Shown: positions 1-5,662, numbered from the stretch's first letter. The stretch: DNA of 5,662 nt from Spirochaetaceae bacterium (GCA_030643345.1 DAOWMA010000156.1:1-5662), one strand, 5' to 3'. The notes: generated by a model from the sequence alone, not told the origin. Made by a program: numbers and translations.

Positions 1-500
1 AGCTCTTCCAGTTTTTCATCCAGTTCAGTCATACCAATGCCATGTTCTGCAGACATTCCTATTACATGGTCAAAACCCAAAGAATAGAAATTCCAAACGT
101 CCGAATCTCTTCCCTGATGATCCACTTTGTTTACAACAACCAGAACCTTTTTAGAAAACCTTCTGAGTATTTTAACAAGGTTTTCATCTTCCGGAGTTAT
201 TTCCATAACATCCATTAGTAATAAAACAAGATCTGCACTCTCCATAATCTCGAGGCTTCTGCTGCTTACAAGCGCATCCAACCCTTCCTGTTCTACCTTA
301 TATCCGCCAGTATCTATTAATCTGACAGTTCTGTTACCAAAGCTGTAAACAGCTTCCACAGGGTCCCTGGTTACCCCCGGGGTAGGATCAGTGATTGCCT
401 TTCTTCTTCCAACCATCCTGTTGAACAGCGTTGATTTACCTACATTAGGTCTGCCTGTAACTGCAACTACAGGCAATCCGTTTTTATTCTGAGATGTCAT
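1..500 (-). CDS. der: Ribosome-assembly GTPase Der (EngA), N-terminal part
   Basis: This is the first 166 codons of Der, the double-GTPase protein that binds the 50S subunit and is needed for its maturation. The first G domain is nearly complete in translation: GRPNVGKST (G1/P-loop, about residues 17-25), PTPGVTRD with the switch-I Thr (G2), DTGG (G3), NKVD (G4) and SAEHG (G5). The second GTPase domain and the KH-like C-terminal domain lie beyond the left edge; Der is usually about 430-490 residues. The start chosen is the ATG at 498-500, giving MTSQNKNGLPVVAVTGRPN. A modest GAGAG sits 5 bases upstream (506-510). This start lies inside the last codons of ptsI in another frame, so the genes overlap by 17 bases and are probably translated in a coupled way. 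The PGVTRD motif and expected domain order separate Der from Era or MnmE, although the second G domain is not visible. No frame disruption is seen. Confidence 0.95.
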   Translation of the reverse strand, partial: MTSQNKNGLPVVAVTGRPNVGKSTLFNRMVGRRKAITDPTPGVTRDPVEAVYSFGNRTVRLIDTGGYKVEQEGLDALVSSRSLEIMESADLVLLLMDVMEITPEDENLVKILRRFSKKVLVVVNKVDHQGRDSDVWNFYSLGFDHVIGMSAEHGIGMTELDEKLEE

Positions 501-2229
501 TAAATCTCTCATTCATCCACTCACTTACATAATTATCAATTTCCAGGGAAGAACTCATTCCCATAACTACTTTTACCAGTTCCTGCGCCTCATCCAGCCT
601 GACAGATCTAATAATCTCTTTAACAGAAGAAAGAACAGAGGAACTCATACTGAAAACATCAAGTCCCATACCCAGAAGAATAACAGAAGCCAAAGGATCA
701 CCTGCCATTTCACCACACATTGAAACTGATATCCCTGCATCATGTGCATTATCAATAACCATTTTAATCAATCTCAAAACAGCGGGATGGAAAGACTTAT
801 AAAGATATGCAATATTTTCATTCCCCCTGTCAACAGCTACAGTATATTGAATAAGGTCATTAGTACCAATAGATAAAAAATCTACCCTTTTTGAAAGAAT
901 GTCCGATGTAATTGCCGCTGACGGAACTTCGATCATTATACCAACAGGTATATTTTCGTCAAAAGGAATTCCTTCAGATCTTAATTCCACCTTTATTTCT
1001 TCCAGAAATTCCAGAGCATCTTCCAGTTCCTCAATACCGGAGATCATTGGAAACATTATCCGCAGCTCTCCATATACTGAGGCCCTTAGAAGAGCCCTTA
1101 TCTGAATTCTGAATATATCTTTACGATGAAGACAAAATCGAATTGCCCGCCAACCCAGTAGTGGATTTTTCTCCTTGTAAGTATCAAGATCAGGTATAAT
1201 TTTATCCCCGCCTACATCAAGGGTCCTGATTGTAACACCACCCTTTCCTTTCATTCGGCTGATTACACTTACATAAGCTTCATATTGATCATCTTCACTT
1301 GATAATCCACTGGTTTTCAAAAAAAGGAATTCAGATCTGAATAGTCCAATACCATCTGCCTGATGAGAAAGGACCAGGTCCACCTCTTCCGGCATTTCTA
1401 TATTAGAACTTAACATCACTCTCTTACCATCAATTGTCTCTGCAGCCAATTTATTAAGTTTATTTAACCGTTTTTCATGCTGGACCCACTTTTTTAGGCG
1501 TATCTGATATTCCGACAGAATATTTTCATCAGGATCCAGGATAACAGTTCCTGAATTGCCATCAACAATTATAGTATCACCACTATGGGCCTCACCTGTA
1601 ATATTTGCCAACCCAAGAACAGCAGGGATTTCGAAAGATCTGGCAAGGATCGCAGTGTGGGAAGTTCTTCCTCCTGCATTAAGTACAATAGCCTTTACCA
1701 TTTCTCTGTTCATATTAACAGTATCAGAAGGCATAAGATTGTGAGTTACAATGACTACTTTATGTTCAATATCAGCCAGTGATATTTTTTCATGAAACAT
1801 TAGATGCCTGTGAATTCTCTGAGTAACATCATAAAGATCAACTGTTCGTTCTACCAAATAGGGACTATCCGCTTTTCTAAGAATTCGTATAAACTCTTTT
1901 ACTGTAAAAAGCAGTACCCACTCAATATTTTTCTTATAAAGATTTAAATTCTCTTCAATTTGTGTTATAAATTCGGGATCTGTGAGCATAAGCATATGAG
2001 AATCCAAAAACCGGCTCTCTTCCTTAACCATTTGTTTTGTTGCCTCAGCCTGAATTTGCCTTAAGTCTTCTGCCACTTTTCCTGCAGCAATATGGAACCT
2101 TTCCAGTTCAGAATCAAGCTCGGAGTTCCCAATACTATATTTGGGAACTTTTAGATTATCATCCAAATAGAGAAATACCTTACCAATAGTTATACCTGGT
2201 GATGCAGAGATACCTTTAAAAATCTTCAT
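484..2229 (-). CDS. ptsI: Phosphoenolpyruvate-protein phosphotransferase (PTS enzyme I)
   Basis: Cytoplasmic enzyme I takes phosphate from phosphoenolpyruvate onto a histidine and passes it to HPr. At 581 residues it is full length for the family (about 570-580). The N-terminal HPr-binding and swivelling His domain covers roughly residues 1-225, with the phosphorylated His at about 191 in GGRTSHTAILARS. The PEP-binding TIM barrel follows from about 255, with GIGLFRSEF (Arg298), RTLDVGGDK (Arg335), IMIEVPSAA (Glu434), GTNDLIQYT (Asn457/Asp458) and CGEMAGD (catalytic Cys505). All key residues are present, so it should be active. The ATG at 2229 is the only reasonable start: an in-frame TAA lies nine codons upstream with no ATG, GTG or TTG between, and MKIFKGISASPGI matches the family N-terminus. 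The only Shine-Dalgarno-like string (AGGA) ends one base before the ATG, too close to work normally, and a strong promoter immediately upstream suggests a leaderless mRNA. It overlaps der downstream. No ptsH or enzyme II gene is adjacent. Confidence 0.97.
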   Translation of the reverse strand: MKIFKGISASPGITIGKVFLYLDDNLKVPKYSIGNSELDSELERFHIAAGKVAEDLRQIQAEATKQMVKEESRFLDSHMLMLTDPEFITQIEENLNLYKKNIEWVLLFTVKEFIRILRKADSPYLVERTVDLYDVTQRIHRHLMFHEKISLADIEHKVVIVTHNLMPSDTVNMNREMVKAIVLNAGGRTSHTAILARSFEIPAVLGLANITGEAHSGDTIIVDGNSGTVILDPDENILSEYQIRLKKWVQHEKRLNKLNKLAAETIDGKRVMLSSNIEMPEEVDLVLSHQADGIGLFRSEFLFLKTSGLSSEDDQYEAYVSVISRMKGKGGVTIRTLDVGGDKIIPDLDTYKEKNPLLGWRAIRFCLHRKDIFRIQIRALLRASVYGELRIMFPMISGIEELEDALEFLEEIKVELRSEGIPFDENIPVGIMIEVPSAAITSDILSKRVDFLSIGTNDLIQYTVAVDRGNENIAYLYKSFHPAVLRLIKMVIDNAHDAGISVSMCGEMAGDPLASVILLGMGLDVFSMSSSVLSSVKEIIRSVRLDEAQELVKVVMGMSSSLEIDNYVSEWMNERFNDISE

Positions 2230-2236
2230 ATCCTGA

Positions 2237-2265
2237 AATATACGAACTTTTAATTACCCTGTCAA
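2237..2265 (-). promoter_or_regulatory. Sigma70-type promoter for ptsI, close to the start codon
   Basis: On the minus strand, TTGACA (2260-2265, 6/6 to consensus) is followed by a 17-base spacer and TATATT (2237-2242, 5/6). Only seven bases (TCAGGAT) separate the -10 box from the ptsI ATG. A usual start six to seven bases past the -10 box would put +1 at 2229 or 2230, at or one base before the ATG. Near-perfect boxes with ideal spacing in an AT-rich divergent intergenic region make this a strong call by eye. The leaderless consequence is inference. Confidence 0.75.
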
Positions 2266-2355
2266 ACTGTAAAGCTTCTACTTTTCATAGAAAACAGGAT
2301 ATAAAACTCAACCTGCAACTGTTCAGATAGAAATAATATTGGGAAGGCTGTTAAA

Positions 2356-2384
2356 CTATCAAAACTATCTCTTGATAAAGATAG
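2356..2384. promoter_or_regulatory. Cluster of CTATC/GATAG motifs, possible operator
   Basis: CTATC occurs at 2356-2360 and 2365-2369, within ACTATC copies nine bases apart, and its inverse GATAG at 2380-2384. A further GATAG lies at 2326-2330. CTATCT (2365-2370) and AGATAG (2379-2384) form a 6-base inverted repeat around eight bases that include the -35 box of the forward promoter. TATCAA (2357-2362) and TTGATA (2372-2377) form another. The arrangement could bind a repressor of the GerMN gene, but such short motifs are common in AT-rich DNA. Confidence 0.25.
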
Positions 2385-2400
2385 GAATTGTCGATATTTT
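2372..2400 (+). promoter_or_regulatory. Sigma70-type promoter for the GerMN-domain gene
   Basis: TTGATA (2372-2377, 5/6 to consensus), a 17-base spacer and TATTTT (2395-2400, 4/6) point rightward. Exactly seven bases (GTAGAGG) separate the -10 box from the ATG at 2408, the same geometry as the divergent ptsI promoter, again predicting a start at about 2407-2408. The -10 box is weaker than that of ptsI, so confidence is lower. Confidence 0.5.
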
Positions 2401-2407
2401 GTAGAGG

Positions 2408-3160
2408 ATGAAAAAGAAAAAATCGTCTATAGGATGCCTGTTCTGGATTGCACTAATACTTCTTATTATAGTTGTATTTCTTTTTAGCAGATCAAGAATA
2501 GAAAATGTTTTAGAAACAACAGGATTTCTTGATATAATATCTTTAAATACAGAACACAAAGGACCTGAAATAGAAAGAGTAGTTGAAGAACAAGAGAATC
2601 AGCAGGTAAATACTAACAAAATAACTAAACCTGATACTTCAGAAACCTCCCAAAATAATATCCCTGAAATAAAAATCGTTATACCTGAATCTGAGACCAA
2701 TATTATTGATAACAGCAGTCCCATTGCGGAAAAAAACATGAGAACATCAACTCTCTATTTCGTTAATCTGGGTAATGAAAGCGAAATCACACTACAGGGG
2801 ATAATGAGACCAGTATATTACAATGAAAGTCCTCTCACCGAAACTTTAACAGCATTACTGTCTGGTTTAACATCCAGTGAACTTAATAAGGGACTACTGT
2901 CGCTTATACCCACAGATACAGAAATACGGGGAGTAACCGTGTCCAATATGACTGCTACAATTGATTTCAACGAGGCTCTTAGTTTCAATAATTTTGGGAA
3001 AGAGGGGCTGGAAGCAGAATTAAAGCAGATTGTCTTTACTGCAACTGAGTTCTCCACAGTTGACAAGGTTCAGATTCTTATAAATGGTCAAAAAAAACAA
3101 TTTCTATCCACAGAAGGTGTTTTTATTGGTGAACCCCTGACCAGGGCATCTGTGCCGTAG
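2408..3160 (+). CDS. Membrane-anchored GerMN-domain protein
   Basis: This 250-residue protein has a Lys-rich N-terminus (MKKKK), one hydrophobic segment at about residues 10-27 and no lipobox, so it is probably a single-pass protein with most of its mass outside the cytoplasm. Residues about 50-112 form a polar, Asn/Glu/Thr/Pro-rich linker. From about 113 to 245 the sequence matches the GerMN domain: a strand-forming STLYFVN, then SPLTETLTALLSG, LIPTDTEIRGV, ATIDFNEAL, KQIVFTATEF, VQILINGQ and GEPLTR. GerMN was named after the Bacillus spore-germination protein GerM but also occurs in non-sporulating bacteria, where its job is poorly known; a cell-envelope role is inference. GerM carries two such domains and this protein has one. 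The ATG at 2408 is preceded directly by an in-frame TAG, which fixes the longest start. AGAGG abuts the ATG with no spacer, so it is unlikely to be a working ribosome site. The stop codon lies inside the downstream REP-like repeat. Confidence 0.85.
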   Translation: MKKKKSSIGCLFWIALILLIIVVFLFSRSRIENVLETTGFLDIISLNTEHKGPEIERVVEEQENQQVNTNKITKPDTSETSQNNIPEIKIVIPESETNIIDNSSPIAEKNMRTSTLYFVNLGNESEITLQGIMRPVYYNESPLTETLTALLSGLTSSELNKGLLSLIPTDTEIRGVTVSNMTATIDFNEALSFNNFGKEGLEAELKQIVFTATEFSTVDKVQILINGQKKQFLSTEGVFIGEPLTRASVP

Positions 3161-3210
3161 GGACAGGTCACACAGCGCCGTAGGGACAGGTCGCGACCTG
3201 TCCCTACGGC
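3154..3210. repeat. REP-like repeat: two direct copies and one inverted copy of a 16-base unit
   Basis: The unit GCCGTAGGGACAGGTC occurs at 3154-3169 and again at 3177-3192, with its exact reverse complement at 3195-3210. The last two form a perfect 34-base palindrome (3177-3210, 17-base arms, centre TCG|CGA). It is far more GC-rich than its surroundings. A GTAG at the foot of a GC-rich hairpin is the known signature of bacterial REP elements moved by REP-associated Y1 transposases (RAYTs); no transposase gene is present here. The first copy lacks its own inverted partner and looks like a half element. The repeat fills the gap between convergent genes and contains the stop codon of the GerMN gene. 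Confidence 0.85.
3177..3210. terminator. Possible bidirectional hairpin between convergent genes
   Basis: Transcripts from either side would contain the same strong GC-rich hairpin (up to 15 paired bases around a 4-base loop) at or just past their stop codons. There is no run of T after the stem in either direction, so it is not a canonical intrinsic terminator. It could still block exonucleases or reduce read-through between the convergent transcripts. The function is inferred from position only. Confidence 0.35.
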
Positions 3211-4007
3211 TACGGTATCGTATCAATCAGATCATCCAAATCCTGACCTATCTTATCCATCCAGGAAGGGTTTTCATTATTGGTTTGATTATCCCTAATT
3301 AGAAAAAGAAATTCCGTATTGCCCTTTCTACCTTTTACAGGAGAAATCAGTACCTTATCGACAAAAAGATTATCTTTGTTGATCTTCTTAAGAACACCCT
3401 TAAGAACATCATGAAGAATATTTTTATCCCTTATAATTCCAGAAAAATCGGGATAGTTTCCCGGGTTTATCTCAAATTGCGGTTTTACAAGAACTATTAA
3501 CCATTTTTCAGTTGTTAAATTAATAATATGCCTGGCTGCACCACCTATAGATCTGAAAGAGAGATCAACAACAGCTGAATCAGGAGGAGGTACAAGCTCT
3601 TTTATGTGCATAATATTGGTTTTCTCCAACACATTAACTCTCGTATCTTTCCTAAGTGAATATGCCAACTGGTTATATCCTACATCAACCGCATGCACAC
3701 CCATGGCCCCCCTTTGCAGAAGGCAGTCAGTAAAACCACCAGTTGAACTTCCGGCATCCAGTAATGTTTTTCCAGTAACATCTATGTTCCAACCATCCAA
3801 AGCAGTTTCCAGCTTTAATCCACCCCGGGAAACAAATTTTTTTTCTACTATATCAATCTCTGAATCAATAGAAACTTTGTTTAAAGGATCAGATATTTTC
3901 TCACCACATACAAAAACTTCTCCACACATAATTTTTGTGTACAAAACATCCCTGTTTATTTCAGGAAATCGCTTTGAAACAATCTCTATTAATGATATTT
4001 TTTTCAT
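3210..4007 (-). CDS. tlyA: rRNA 2'-O-methyltransferase TlyA (hemolysin A family)
   Basis: TlyA transfers methyl from S-adenosylmethionine to rRNA ribose (C1920 of 23S and, in the longer type, C1409 of 16S in mycobacteria); many genomes label it hemolysin. The 265-residue length is normal. An S4 RNA-binding domain covers about residues 1-57 (KIMCGEVFVCGEKISDP), then an FtsJ/RrmJ-type Rossmann methyltransferase. Visible are SRGGLK (Lys65), the SAM loop LLDAGSSTGGFTDCLL (82-97), VDLSF (Asp148), VKPQFE (Lys175) and KGNTEFLFL (Glu232). Together these give the K-D-K-E catalytic set known from the family. The ATG at 4005-4007 starts seven bases after the ymdB stop. No Shine-Dalgarno sequence is visible there, so translation probably depends on coupling to ymdB. 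An acidic C-terminal tail of about 27 residues follows the last core strand. The stop is TAG in CCGTAG at the edge of the REP-like repeat, with a second in-frame TAG two codons on. It is last in the rny-ymdB-tlyA unit. Confidence 0.95.
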   Translation of the reverse strand: MKKISLIEIVSKRFPEINRDVLYTKIMCGEVFVCGEKISDPLNKVSIDSEIDIVEKKFVSRGGLKLETALDGWNIDVTGKTLLDAGSSTGGFTDCLLQRGAMGVHAVDVGYNQLAYSLRKDTRVNVLEKTNIMHIKELVPPPDSAVVDLSFRSIGGAARHIINLTTEKWLIVLVKPQFEINPGNYPDFSGIIRDKNILHDVLKGVLKKINKDNLFVDKVLISPVKGRKGNTEFLFLIRDNQTNNENPSWMDKIGQDLDDLIDTIP

Positions 4008-4014
4008 AAACAGT

Positions 4015-4809
4015 TTAAAAAGAGGAAACTTTCTTAAAGCGTTTTATAGAAAGGCATTTCCCAGTGGAAGTATCCAAATCCAAAACAACACCGGAAATAA
4101 CTGCAGGATTATCAGCAACTTCATGTTTTAAAGGCATCTGAGTAAGAGATCTTCTTACTGATACAGTGTGATCGCTGCCTATAACACTATCAGTTGGTCC
4201 AGTCATACCAAGATCTGACAAATAAGCAGTTCCACCAGGTAAAATTCGCTCATCTGCTGTCTGCACGTGGGTATGAGTTCCCAAAACAGCGCTTACTTTA
4301 CCATCAAGATAGATAGCAAGGGCTTCTTTTTCGGAGGCCGATTCTGCATGAAAATCCACAATTATTATGTCAGACTTACTTTTTAGTTTCTTAGTATATG
4401 CAAGTCCTGCCTGAAAAGGGCAGTCCAAATCCCCAAGATCTCTTCTCCCCTGCAAATTAAGTACTGCAATTTTAACACCTTTTATTTCTATTATGGCATA
4501 CCCCTTTCCAGGTGCTGAAGGAGGATAGTTTGCAGGTCTTAAAATTGGTTCATCTGAATCAAGCAGGGAATATATTTCCCGCTTTTGCCATATATGATTA
4601 CCTGAAGTTATAACATCTGCACCACTGGCAAAAACCTGGGATGCAATCTCCGGGGTTATACCAAAACCATCAGCTGCATTTTCTCCGTTTATCACAACAA
4701 AATCAGCCTTATATTCTTTAATGAGAGATTTTAAACCAATAAAAACAGCTCTGCATCCCGGCTGACCGACAATGTCACCCAGAATCAGAGCTTTAATTTT
4801 TTCTGACAC
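4015..4809 (-). CDS. ymdB: YmdB-family metallophosphoesterase (cyclic-nucleotide phosphodiesterase)
   Basis: YmdB is a cytoplasmic dinuclear-metal phosphoesterase. The Bacillus subtilis enzyme hydrolyses 2',3'-cyclic nucleotides, affects biofilm and sporulation decisions, and is encoded next to rny. With the chosen start the protein has 264 residues, usual for the family. The metal ligands are all present: Asp12 (GDIVG), Glu43/Asn44 (INGENAADG), Asn71/His72 (SGNH), His154 (VDFHAE), His179 and His181 (GTHTHVQT). Each is four positions past the number I recall for B. subtilis YmdB, so there are no internal gaps. The GTG at 4807-4809 is preferred because GAGGG (4817-4821) lies seven bases upstream and the protein then begins SEKIKALILGDIVG, as relatives do. 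An in-frame ATG at 4833 would add eight residues (MPADEGVV) and overlap the end of rny, but has only AGAG one base away. tlyA follows after seven bases. Confidence 0.95.
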   Translation of the reverse strand: MSEKIKALILGDIVGQPGCRAVFIGLKSLIKEYKADFVVINGENAADGFGITPEIASQVFASGADVITSGNHIWQKREIYSLLDSDEPILRPANYPPSAPGKGYAIIEIKGVKIAVLNLQGRRDLGDLDCPFQAGLAYTKKLKSKSDIIIVDFHAESASEKEALAIYLDGKVSAVLGTHTHVQTADERILPGGTAYLSDLGMTGPTDSVIGSDHTVSVRRSLTQMPLKHEVADNPAVISGVVLDLDTSTGKCLSIKRFKKVSSF

Positions 4810-4816
4810 AACTACG

Positions 4817-4821
4817 CCCTC
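4817..4821 (-). promoter_or_regulatory. Ribosome binding site that decides the ymdB start
   Basis: GAGGG on the minus strand lies directly after the rny stop codon (TGA, 4823-4825) and seven bases before the GTG at 4809. It is the best-spaced Shine-Dalgarno sequence in the window and is the reason for preferring the GTG over the upstream ATG at 4833. Confidence 0.6.
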
Positions 4822-4822
4822 A

Positions 4823-5662
4823 TCAGCGGGCATACTCTACAACCCGGGTCTCACGGATTATTGTTACCTTAATTCTACCAGGGTATCTCATTTCAAGTTC
4901 TATCTTTTTAGCTATTTCCCTGGCAAGTTCCCTCGCCCTGACATCATCAACACTATCTGTATTTACCATAAACCGGAGCTCTCTTCCAGCCTGAATAGCA
5001 AAGGCCTTATCAACTCCTTCAAAATCAGTGGAAATCCTTTCCAAATTCTCCAGTCTTTTAATATAATTATTAATTGACTCCCTTCGGGCACCAGGACGTG
5101 AAGCAGAAATAGCATCTGCAATCTGGGTAATTACAGATTCCACACAACTTGGCTCAACATCATTATGATGAGAAATTATTGCATTTATAACCCTTGGGTC
5201 CTCATTGTACTTTCTAGCCAACTCCGCACCAAGTTCTGCATGATTACTATCGCCTTCTGTTTCTATACCCTTTCCTATATCGTGCAGAAGACCACCACGT
5301 ATTGCAATCTCCCTGTTTGCACCTGTTTCAGCAGCTATCATACCACAAACGATAGCAACCTCCCTTGAATGACTCAGAACATTCTGTCCGTAACTGGTTC
5401 TAAAATGAAGCCTTCCAAGAGAACGAATTATCTCTTTGCTTATATTGTGGATACCCAGATCGAAAACAACTTTTTCACCCTCTTCAAGAATTATCTGGCT
5501 AATCTCTTTTGTAACTTTCTGAACAACCTCTTCTATCCTTGCAGGATGGATTCTACCATCCTGAATAAGGCGTTCCAATGAAACTTTTGCTATCTCTTTC
5601 CGCACTGGATCAAAAGAGGAAATAACAACTGCTTCCGGTGTATCATCAATAATAATATCCAC
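4823..5662 (-). CDS. rny: Ribonuclease Y, C-terminal part
   Basis: RNase Y is the membrane-anchored endoribonuclease that starts mRNA turnover in many bacteria lacking RNase E. The window holds about its last 279 residues of a usual 510-520. The transmembrane anchor, coiled coil and start of the KH domain lie beyond the right edge. The GTG at the very edge reads as the Val of the family motif (V)DIIIDDTPEAV, not a start. In this fragment, the end of the KH domain covers about residues 1-50 (DDTPEAVVISSFDPVR, IQDGRIHPARIEE). The HD domain follows with His98, the HD pair His127-Asp128 (GLLHDIGKG), His141, His165/166 (SHHND) and Asp183 (ADAISASRPGARRE). The conserved tail FAIQAGRELR...YPGRIKVTIIRETRVVEYAR ends at TGA. 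All HD metal residues are present. ymdB begins 13 bases after the stop, so the two are co-transcribed and probably coupled. Confidence 0.97.
   Translation of the reverse strand: MDIIIDDTPEAVVISSFDPVRKEIAKVSLERLIQDGRIHPARIEEVVQKVTKEISQIILEEGEKVVFDLGIHNISKEIIRSLGRLHFRTSYGQNVLSHSREVAIVCGMIAAETGANREIAIRGGLLHDIGKGIETEGDSNHAELGAELARKYNEDPRVINAIISHHNDVEPSCVESVITQIADAISASRPGARRESINNYIKRLENLERISTDFEGVDKAFAIQAGRELRFMVNTDSVDDVRARELAREIAKKIELEMRYPGRIKVTIIRETRVVEYAR

Noticed and set aside
2818..3066. An 82-codon minus-strand frame inside the GerMN gene, and smaller plus-strand frames inside der, ptsI, ymdB and rny.
   Set aside because: All lie opposite confidently identified proteins and show no family features of their own.
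3154..3210. The palindromic repeat as a CRISPR array.
   Set aside because: There are only two direct copies of 16 bases with a 7-base gap, no spacers of normal length and no cas genes. The REP-like explanation fits better.
3177..3210. The palindrome as a classical Rho-independent terminator.
   Set aside because: No T-run follows the stem on either strand. It is listed only as a possible hairpin barrier with low confidence.
3837..3844. A run of eight A on the coding strand of tlyA at the S4/methyltransferase junction, and another A8 run at 3090-3097 in the GerMN gene, as possible slippage or phase-variation sites.
   Set aside because: Both encode ordinary Lys codons in intact frames, such runs are common in AT-rich genomes, and no alternative product of interest follows a frame change.
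3604..4131. A 175-codon open frame on the plus strand opposite tlyA and the end of ymdB.
   Set aside because: It is antisense to well-conserved coding sequence, its translation has no recognisable domain, and it has no ribosome site. It is a shadow frame.
5660..5662. The GTG at the right edge as the true start of the rny product.
   Set aside because: It encodes a Val inside the conserved KH-domain motif of RNase Y, so the gene continues beyond the window.
1..5662. A previously undescribed defence, retron or other accessory system.
   Set aside because: All six genes belong to known families, five of them core housekeeping, and no unexplained coding stretch longer than about 180 bases remains.

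Overview
The window reads as a compact piece of bacterial chromosome carrying housekeeping genes. Six protein genes are visible, two of them cut by the window edges. From left to right they are: der (minus strand, 3' end missing), ptsI (minus), a single-pass membrane protein with a GerMN domain (plus), tlyA (minus), ymdB (minus) and rny (minus, 5' end missing). The base composition is AT-rich. The set of neighbours (RNase Y, YmdB and TlyA in a row, with Der and enzyme I nearby) and the protein sequences fit a spirochaete best. That placement rests on recalled gene order rather than a search and is held with moderate confidence.

Layout. Positions 1-500 hold the first 166 codons of der. Its start codon lies inside the end of ptsI (17-base overlap), so the two are probably co-transcribed. 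ptsI fills 484-2229. Between ptsI and the GerMN gene lies a 178-base divergent intergenic region (2230-2407) with one sigma70-type promoter facing each way. Both promoters sit so close to the ATG that both mRNAs may begin at, or one base before, the start codon. The GerMN gene (2408-3160) converges on the rny-ymdB-tlyA transcription unit, which enters from the right edge. The two units meet in a roughly 50-base gap made almost entirely of a GC-rich repeat with a perfect 34-base palindrome. The repeat lies at the stop codons of both flanking genes.

Function. The right-hand unit is about RNA: rny encodes the membrane-anchored endonuclease that starts mRNA decay, ymdB a metallophosphoesterase that cleaves 2',3'-cyclic nucleotides, and tlyA an rRNA ribose methyltransferase. 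On the left, der is needed for 50S ribosome assembly and ptsI starts the PEP-dependent phosphorelay. No HPr or enzyme II gene is in view, so whether the phosphorelay drives sugar uptake or regulation cannot be read from here. I see no CRISPR array, tRNA, rRNA, transposase gene or clearly foreign gene. The most interesting non-coding signals are the REP-like palindrome at the convergent stops and the pair of apparently leaderless divergent promoters.
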